Source: Micropterix aruncella (Eukaryota > Arthropoda > Insecta > Lepidoptera > Micropterigidae). Taken from it: a DNA stretch of 64,000 nt. The stretch is taken from positions 3,424,442 through 3,488,441 of the forward strand of contig OX155976.1 of assembly GCA_944548615.1 (NCBI GenBank). Direction: 5' to 3'. The position numbers were made by a program, and so were the translations under genes. The notes under the pieces are model-generated. The model worked only from the letters and a program-made list of their open reading frames with translations. It was not told the DNA's origin and did no database searches. Shown in pieces: positions 58,033 through 64,000 of this stretch (within the stretch, counting starts at the first letter, position 1; every line of letters starts with the position of its first letter).

Positions 58033-59059
58033 TATAAATAGGATAGAAAACGAATTTACCCCGTGAAATTTGTAGGACCCGACGTTTCGGTGACGTTGCA
58101 GCCGCCGTTATCTAGGGTAGACTGAAGAGCTGTCAGTTCGTTGTTTTGCGGGTAGGCCGCAAACCGCTGCCGCCACTGCGTAGGTTATAACGGTGGTGGG
58201 GGGCCGGGCTCGACGCGCGGGAATTTTGAAAATCAGTCTTGCACACAACACTCACAACGCACACAACACTCATCTGCTCGGTTTTTGAGCTCGGGATCTG
58301 ATCAAGAGCATTCTTACCATACGTCAAGGGCGTGACTGGTCGAATAAGTAAGATGCTAAACAGATTCGATATAAAAACCATCTTCAAACCGACCCAAAAT
58401 ATAGCTCGATTTTTGAGGCCTGTAAAGGATGTAATACCACTGCAAACCCTGGGTGTGTATAAAGTCGAATGCAGCTGCGGTCTAGCCTACGTTGGACAAA
58501 CGAAACGGCCCATAGCCACGCGACTGACAGAACACATCAAAGCTGTTAAAAACGTTCAGCGAGAAAAATCGGCGATCTGGGGACATATATTGGATAGCGG
58601 AAGTAACCACTGGATGCAGTTTCAAAATCCCATTGTTCTATCCAAGGAACAATTCTACTTTCCTCGCATGATCCGGGAAGCCATTGAAATAAGAAGAACT
58701 CCGAGCTTCAATAGAGACGACGGCTACAAACTCTCTTCTACGTGCAACCCTCTTCTTACAATGTTCCCGCCGCCGAACGCCGAACGCAAAGACGTAAAAC
58801 AGGCTACAGTGAGTGTTGTGTGCAAGACGGATTTTCAAAATTCCCGTGCTCCGAGCCCGGCCCCCCACCACCGTTATAACCTACGCAGTGGCGGCAGCGG
58901 TTTGCGGCCTACCCGCAAAACAACGGACTGACAGCTCGTTTAGTCTACCCTAGACAACGGCGGCTGCAACGTCACCGAAACGTCGGGTCCTACAAATTTC
59001 ACGCGGTAAATTCGTTTTCTATCCTATTTATAATGTCAAACAACCGCGATAGTCTTCGA
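58033..59059 (+). mobile_element. Penelope-like element with 220-bp inverted terminal repeats
   Basis: 58034-58253 and 58812-59033 are inverted copies, nearly identical (CGAATTTACC, TGTAGGACCCGACGTTTCGG, GGTAGGCCGCAAACCGCTGC, GGTGGTGGGGGGCCGGGC). CCTCGAAAATT at 58022-58032 and 59060-59070 is an 11-bp target duplication. The interior encodes the GIY-YIG part; the reverse transcriptase is deleted. Inverted terminal repeats are known among Penelope-like elements. Confidence 0.88.
58284..58802 (+). pseudogene. Penelope-like GIY-YIG endonuclease
   Basis: The open frame runs RAFLPYVKGVTGRISKMLNR, FDIKTIFKPTQNIARFLRPV, then LGVYKVECSCGLAYVGQTKR (GIY as GVY, YIG as YVG, with the CxC typical of Penelope), PIATRLTEH (catalytic Arg), SAIWGHIL and YFPRMIREAIEIRRTPSFNR followed by DDGYKLS. 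The nuclease domain appears complete and uninterrupted, and the frame continues into the right terminal repeat. It nicks target DNA to prime reverse transcription in intact elements. Without the RT this copy cannot move alone. Confidence 0.9.
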
Positions 59060-59304
59060 CCTCGAAAATTAGTTTGTAAAAGGTTTGTGCAAGCATACTA
59101 ATATCACGGTGGCTTATTCAGAGGCACGCTGTAATGACAGGCTTTTACCGCAGTGTAGGGAGAAATAGAGCCGACAATTGAATAAATACAGATATAATAC
59201 GGATAATACGAAAAACGCCGATCGGCGTGCATGGCCACCCAGGGGGTTAAGGCCATTTTTTCTAATGAAAAGTATATATTTAATTAATAGTAATATTAAG
59301 CCCT

Positions 59305-60232
59305 ATTGGGTTCGATTGCGTTTCTTCGTGAACTAAAATCGGAAATTAGTTTGTGAGGGACCACCCCTCACTAGACTCCAAGTTGTGCGGTGTGAAGTGG
59401 TGGTATCATTTTGCGGGTTATCTCCGTATTGAAAGGCGATTTTAAGTGAATCAGAAAGTATTTATTGAATTGGTTGAGAGTTCGATATTGCCAGTTATAA
59501 CGCTTCCCGAATAGGTAATATTGACGCGAATGAAGTGACTCGCGGAATGGATGCGTTTACGAGGATGTGAGGATATGGAATTTACTTGAGCTCCTAGTAT
59601 CTCGTACTGGGCACTGCTCGAGTCTGTGAGAATGCAGACTGATTGGAAAAGGTAGGGAAAGGAAACCAAGGAGCCAGACTCGTTGAGCGACCTCGTGAGA
59701 GGGGTACCGAGTATGCCGTAGCAACCTTGGGGGAGGTGATCACTCGAGGAATGATACTTTGGTTGCTTTTTCGCCGGTTTATATAAGCCGTGAAATGATG
59801 CAATCCAAAATATTCCGTGTAAAAGTATTGTTACATCGTGCCGATTCATCGCTTACGAGTTAAAATAATAGCTGAATTGTTTTAGTGTATTTCACTGGAA
59901 ATCAATGCATTTGTTGATTGCATGTGACGGTACTTAAGGGCCGTTACAAGTTCGTGTGAACGAGAGAGAGCAATACGCTAGAGCGGAATGTGAAACGAAT
60001 GCTTGTCACTTTTTCGCATTAAAACTACCCACCAAAGATAAAGCATTTGAATCTAACACTGCACGTAATGTGTTCAAATTTATTCGGACGAGTAGTATTC
60101 GAACGAGTAGTAAGTTCGACAGGTAGTTTTTTATGGACGATCGTTCGTTTCACATTCCGCTCTAATGTATTGCTCTACCTCGATCGCTTGAACTAATTTT
60201 AGTTTTAGTTCACAAAGAAACGCAATCTGGCC
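59305..60232. mobile_element. MITE with long inverted ends, split by a solo LTR
   Basis: Left ATTGCGTTTCTTCGTGAACT, AAAATCGG, AATTAGTTC and right GAACTAATTTTAG, TTTTAGTTCACAAAGAAACG, CAAT are inverted. The match continues inward: GAGCAATACGCTAGAGCGGA, ATGTGAAACGAA against TTCGTTTCACATTCCGCTCT, AATGTATTGCTC. Without the LTR it is about 330 bp. The outer target duplication was not resolved. Confidence 0.8.
59352..59948 (-). mobile_element. solo LTR, copy 2, inside the MITE
   Basis: The inverse of the LTR at 14514: minus-strand start TGTAACGGCCCTTAAG at 59948, end GGTCCCTCACA at 59352. AGTT at 59348-59351 and 59949-59952 is a 4-bp target duplication. TATATAAAC-type box near 59780 on the minus strand. 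Confidence 0.85.
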
Positions 60233-60344
60233 CATTATCAATGCAGATTTGTCAATTTATTGGGAGTCGCTTGATTCCCCTGCTGTAAAACTGTCGTTGA
60301 CAGGAACCAATGAATGTTTTAAAGGCGTTTTTCAGCGACTCCGC

Positions 60345-60445
60345 TCCGTCACCGATCCACAAGCCGTGGGGCCTTCCCAGGGTAGTGCCTCGCTCGGGGA
60401 GGCTACTGAATAGGAGCTGAATAAACTGCTCTTGGATGTGTCAAA
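60345..60445 (-). mobile_element. unrecognised retroposon family, fragment F
   Basis: On the minus strand TTCAGCTCCTATTCAGTAGC and CTCCCCGAG match the 5' part of copy E. About 100 bp remain. Confidence 0.5.
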
Positions 60446-60709
60446 ATAATTGTGTTAGGTAGTGTCTCGTTATTACTCTTTACTTAATATACAGAGGTAG
60501 TCAAGAATTTAACTACTAGATTATTAAAATATAAATATAAATAATCAAAATAGAAGCCTCCTAATAATTCGAAGAGATGAATACTAAAAGTTTTTTATTT
60601 TTTTTTAATTATTATTTATTTATCCTATTTTTTATAGTTACATAAAAAAGATTGCGTTCATTTCTTTTAACACATTTTGCAGTTGCAAGTTAAATTTCAA
60701 ATAATAATA
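60446..60709. other. AAAT-tailed repeat fragment
   Basis: TTATTTATTTATCCTATTTT, TTATAGTTACAT and GCGTTCATTT match 51325-51385. AATAATAATAATA follows. Confidence 0.45.
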
Positions 60710-61140
60710 ATAATAATATTAATAATAATAATTTTATTCATTCAAAAACATAAATTTATAATTGTATTAGTTGCAGAATCTGCCTAACTAGGCCATAGCC
60801 CGTACCAAGGAAAACTCTATGTATGGCAAAGATTTATTCATGTGCACATAATATTAAAATGAAAAATACAAAATATGATAAAATATAAAATATGTAAGCG
60901 AATTCAAATTAAACTTATAATTATATTTAAAATATTGATATAGCATGGTAGTGGAAATAAATATTATTATAAAATGTCCTAATATGAAGTTTGTAGAACA
61001 AATAAATAAATAGTATTGAAATATAAAGTGTAGTGCATCACAATAATAATAATGCAGACCTTTACTTTAAAATATGACTTATTGCCTTTTCCACTTCATT
61101 TCTACCAAGTTGAAGTAAATGTTGTGTAATTTTAGATTTT
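60710..61140 (-). mobile_element. LINE 3' end, minus strand, mirror of 61860-62290
   Basis: CAGAATCTGCCTAACTAGGC, CATAGCCCGTACCAAGGAAA and ATGACTTATTGCCTTTTCCA are the inverse of the plus-strand LINE tail beginning at 61860. Confidence 0.75.
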
Positions 61141-61542
61141 AATTTGAATTGACTTAGTTTATTGGCATTTTGCCAACAAACTAAGTCAATAAGGTTGGTT
61201 GGTTTTTTATAGATTCTTATTCTCATAATCAAATTAAAGCTTTTAAAAATAATCCATTTACAAACTAAAAGTACAAATATAAGATCAAATACAATAACCA
61301 GACAATAAGGTTCTACTTTTGTAAGCTATTTAAATGGGTACAATATTGGAAAGTCATGGCCCTCAAATTTGGCCAGATCATGGCTTATCAGTTTGTTTTT
61401 ATCGTTTTTATTTTATTTTACATCCTCCAGCTGTTTAACAGTGATAGGGAGTAGATTATAGAATTTAATGCTAAGGTACTCCGCTTTTCCGTACTTTTGC
61501 CAGTATTATTCGGAGTACACATAAAAGGGAGCTACCGCGGTT

Positions 61543-61860
61543 ATGGTGAGAGTGATTGTCAGCATTAATTGCGGTTTCTACGAGGTGCTGTCTATCATAT
61601 GTATATACATATACAAAGAAGCCCCGAAGGTACTCCTCAAACGATTGATCAGGCGGGTATATGCAAAAAAAGTCTTTCTTAACTACCTAAAAAATAAAGA
61701 TAAATTTGCAACGAGGAGCGCCACAACCTGTAAACACATTGTACGAAAAACCCGAACATCCTTCGCCCAAAGACACTTTGGCTTTATAGGGCCCAAAATT
61801 TATAACAATCTGAAAGAATCTATAAAAACATGCCGAAATATTAAGTCAATACAATTATAA
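61543..61860 (+). pseudogene. LINE C-terminal RT fragment
   Basis: The frame ends KTRTSFAQRHFGFIGPKIYN, NLKESIKTCRNIKSIQL and stop at 61860. The pattern (RTSxAQRxFxFxGPKxYNxLP) is typical of the end of Jockey/R1-type ORF2. Its 3' untranslated part follows to 62290. Confidence 0.65.
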
Positions 61861-62290
61861 TTTAAAATTACACAATATTTACTTCAACTTAATAGAAATG
61901 AGGTGGAAAAGGTAATAAGTCATATTTTAAAGTAAAGGTCTGCATTACTATTATTGTCATACATTTTAATACATTTTATATATTTAAAAATAAAATGTTC
62001 CATAAACTTCATATATTAATTTACATATTAATTTTTATATTAATTTTTATTTCCATGATCATGCTATATCGATATTTTAAATATAATTATAAGTTAATCT
62101 TGAATTTACTTATCTGTTTTATATTTTATCGCATTTTGTATGCTTCATTGAATTGAATGATTGAATAATTGATTGAATAGATTGAATAATGTGCATATGA
62201 ATAAATCATTGTCATACATATAGTCTTCCTTGGTACGGGCTATGGTCTAGCTGGGCAGATTCTGCAATTAATACATTGTAAATTAATATT
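61861..62290 (+). mobile_element. LINE 3' untranslated end
   Basis: AAGTCATATTTTAAAGTAAA, GGTCTGCATTACT and CTTGGTACGGGCTATGGTC mirror 60710-61140. Confidence 0.75.
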
Positions 62291-62342
62291 TTTAAATCAA
62301 TACAATTATTAGTTTTATTATATAATAACACTGGTATTTGAA

Positions 62343-62659
62343 TGGGCAAAGGATACCCTGGTCTGCGATAGATTCGGTATACACCGTTTCACCGCTTCGC
62401 AAGGGAGAGGACCTCGAACTCGTAACCAATCGAGAGACCGGAGTAATCTGGTCGCGATTGGAAGCAAGGGCGTGAGTGTAAGCCCGCTGGATAACACTCC
62501 TGGTTATCTCGCGGTTAAGGCGTTGGCCTTTTACGGGCATTTGGCGGAGCTTGACGGTCAACTGTTTTGTCCGTCTTATGCGCTCACTTCATGGGAGATA
62601 GAATGACTAATCGTTAAAAGATCCTGAGGTGACGGGTTCGCCCGTTGCAGTTGACAACT
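62343..62659 (+). mobile_element. unrecognised retroposon family, copy D (5'-truncated)
   Basis: It begins inside the family (TGGGCAAAGGATACC) and ends with ACGGG-TTCG-CCCGT (62632-62645) and TGCAGTTGACAA. CTGGTATTTGAA at 62331-62342 and 62660-62671 is a 12-bp target duplication. A 5'-truncated copy with a duplication indicates target-primed reverse transcription. Confidence 0.82.
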
Positions 62660-62671
62660 CTGGTATTTGAA

Positions 62672-63170
62672 CGCCGTTACATAGACATTATCCTTGCCTT
62701 ACTAAAATATTCTTTACATGAGGCACTGGTCGTTACCTGATACATACTGGGCAGTGCTCTCTTTTGCAAAAGGAAGATTATTTTACTGATCCATAATTCA
62801 TTAATGAGGTAAAATACGCAAAATATACTGATTTGGCTGCCTTGAACTATTCGAAAAATATGGAGAAGAAACCGAAGCGGAATGTCTAGAATCCATGTTA
62901 ATTCCCATTCAAGAGAAATCTAGCTAAACATGCTGTTTATATAAACACCATGTTTATCAGCAATCTTATAATTAAAGATTTATATGATGTTATATACAAC
63001 TACGTCTAATTTCTACTTAATTTTGTTGTTTTCCTGTTATTTTATTTTTAATCTAAAGTCTTCATGGTTTTGATATACCTAGGTTTAGTCAATATATTAT
63101 GGTCGAATTATACATTAGATTATTAGAATAATACACTAGATTATTAGAATAAATTAAACTACTTTTCATA
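62672..63170. other. no recognised gene
   Basis: AT-rich. TACATTAGATTATTAGAATA and ACACTAGATTATTAGAATAA form a short tandem repeat near 63110. Confidence 0.4.
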
Positions 63171-63177
63171 AAAAGCT

Positions 63178-63925
63178 GCATAAATTCGATATAAAAAGAA
63201 TCTTCAAACGTCCCAAAAGCTACAGCTCGATATCTTCTTCTTCTTCTTCTTCATCTTCCTAGACCCTGTCCCATTTACTTGGGGTCGGTCATCTTTGTCC
63301 TTCTACTCCACTGAGCACGATCTTGTGCTGTGTCGGCGTCGAGTTAAGCTTCTCTTAGGTCTTTTTTGACCGTCGTCAATCAGGTGGCAATTAGTCTTCC
63401 AAGAGCACGTTTCGTCGTTGGCAAGTCTAGGGCAAGCTTCACCATGTGATCATCTGGGCGTCAATGGACGTGATCGTACCACCGTAAGCGTATTTCTTTG
63501 ACTTTATCATCGGAGCGACTTTAAAACTTCTCCTTATATACTCATTTCGGATTTTGTCTAATAGTGTGTCACCCACTGACCAGCATAGCATGCGCATTTT
63601 TGTTGTATGTAGTTTATTAGGATGTCGTTTATTAGTTGCCCAACATTCTGATCCATACAAGACAATAGATCTAATGGCTGTCTTGTACATTTGTCTAAGT
63701 CATTTCTACATTTGTCTAAGTTATAATTTGTCATTTCTTATACAGCTCGATATCTGAAAACTGTAAAAGATGTAAAACTACTGCAAGCCCGGGTATGTAT
63801 AACATCGAATGCAGCTGTGCAAATCAAATCAAATCAAGTTTATCATTCACAATATAGATATACATGATATAAAATCAAAGACTATCGCTGTTGTTTGACA
63901 TTATAAATAGGATAGAAACGAATTT
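63178..63925 (+). pseudogene. second Penelope-like copy, degraded and interrupted
   Basis: AAATTCGATATAAAAAGAAT, CTTCAAACG reads FDIKRIFK; after the insertion CTGTAAAAGATGTAAAACTA, GGTATGTATAACATCGAATG, CAGCTG reads towards MYNIECSC, as in the copy at 58284. Near 63878 GACTATCGCTGTTGTTTGAC and ATTATAAATAGGATAG are its terminal sequence. A CAAAT-tailed fragment lies at 63818-63870. Confidence 0.75.
63236..63740 (-). mobile_element. RTE-type LINE insertion with 15-bp target duplication
   Basis: TACAGCTCGATATCT at 63221-63235 and 63741-63755 is the target duplication. On the minus strand the frame at 63690 reads MYKTAIRSIVLYGSECWATN, RMLCWSVGDTLLDKIRNEYI and RRSFKVAPM, the end of RTE-type RT, then a CTTCTTC (GAA on the minus strand) tail. 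5'-truncated and mutated. Confidence 0.88.
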
Positions 63926-64000
63926 ACCATAATATTAAAATATAATTTGTTTATAAAATCCAAAGATCAAAATCAGTGATTACGGAATCGATATATTATT

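Overview
The window looks like insect nuclear DNA, most probably from a moth or butterfly. It is AT-rich and intron-rich. It is packed with Helitrons whose ends start TC and finish CTAG, RTE and CR1/Jockey-type LINE pieces, a Penelope-like element, TTAA- and TA-flanked MITEs, and very long TA/CATA/CA microsatellites. This is inference from sequence character; no species-specific marker was read. Most long open frames are microsatellite artefacts or pieces of mobile elements.

Two host genes can be supported. (1) On the minus strand, eight coding exons between 46839 and 33306 join in frame, with consensus splice sites, into the last 373 residues of an SLC41-type (MgtE-like) magnesium transporter; one exon is only 27 nt. 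The exon or exons for the N-terminus were not found. Its introns hold a tRNA-Lys-like gene, LINE copies, MITEs, minisatellites, a Helitron and a TA-flanked transposon. (2) On the plus strand, two exons (2946-3054 and 7348-7415) join in frame and encode an acidic serine-rich C-terminus ending in a stop; the protein was not recognised. Its intron contains a 180-bp satellite split by a LINE whose 889-codon RT/RNase H frame is unbroken.

Layout. 1-9.2 kb: a 14-bp GTGTCACATGC-type array, an RTE relic, the plus-strand gene end with the LINE and satellite, two TTAA MITEs and a Helitron. 9.5-16.4 kb: a MITE, a foldback MITE, and a CR1-like LINE split by other insertions including a solo LTR with a 4-bp target duplication. 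16.4-19.2 kb: giant microsatellites, one copy of an unrecognised retroposon family, and a 212-bp direct duplication. 19.3-22.3 kb: a TATA promoter, a small spliced gene candidate resembling the PIF/Harbinger transposase N-terminus, and a 1.15-kb nested foldback. 22.7-32.9 kb: LINE pieces, minisatellites, a GC-rich patch with a 20-G run, further retroposon copies and MITEs. 33.3-46.8 kb: SLC41. 46.9-48.1 kb: two Helitrons joined end to end, the second with a helicase C-terminus. 49.8-57 kb: retroposon copy B, LINEs, and a hAT element inserted in a LINE with an 8-bp duplication. 58-60.2 kb: a Penelope-like element with 220-bp inverted terminal repeats, and a MITE carrying a solo LTR. 60.3-64 kb: inverted LINE tails, retroposon pieces, and a second Penelope-like copy broken by an RTE insertion.

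The most unusual item is a dispersed retroposon family of about 650 bp (copies at 17043, 27438, 30695, 49822 and 62343, plus fragments). Its copies share a 3'-terminal hairpin, ACGGG-TTCG-CCCGT. The stem is kept by G-U wobble changes in a divergent copy. Two copies are flanked by 12-bp target duplications and there is no poly(A) tail. I could not assign it to a known family.
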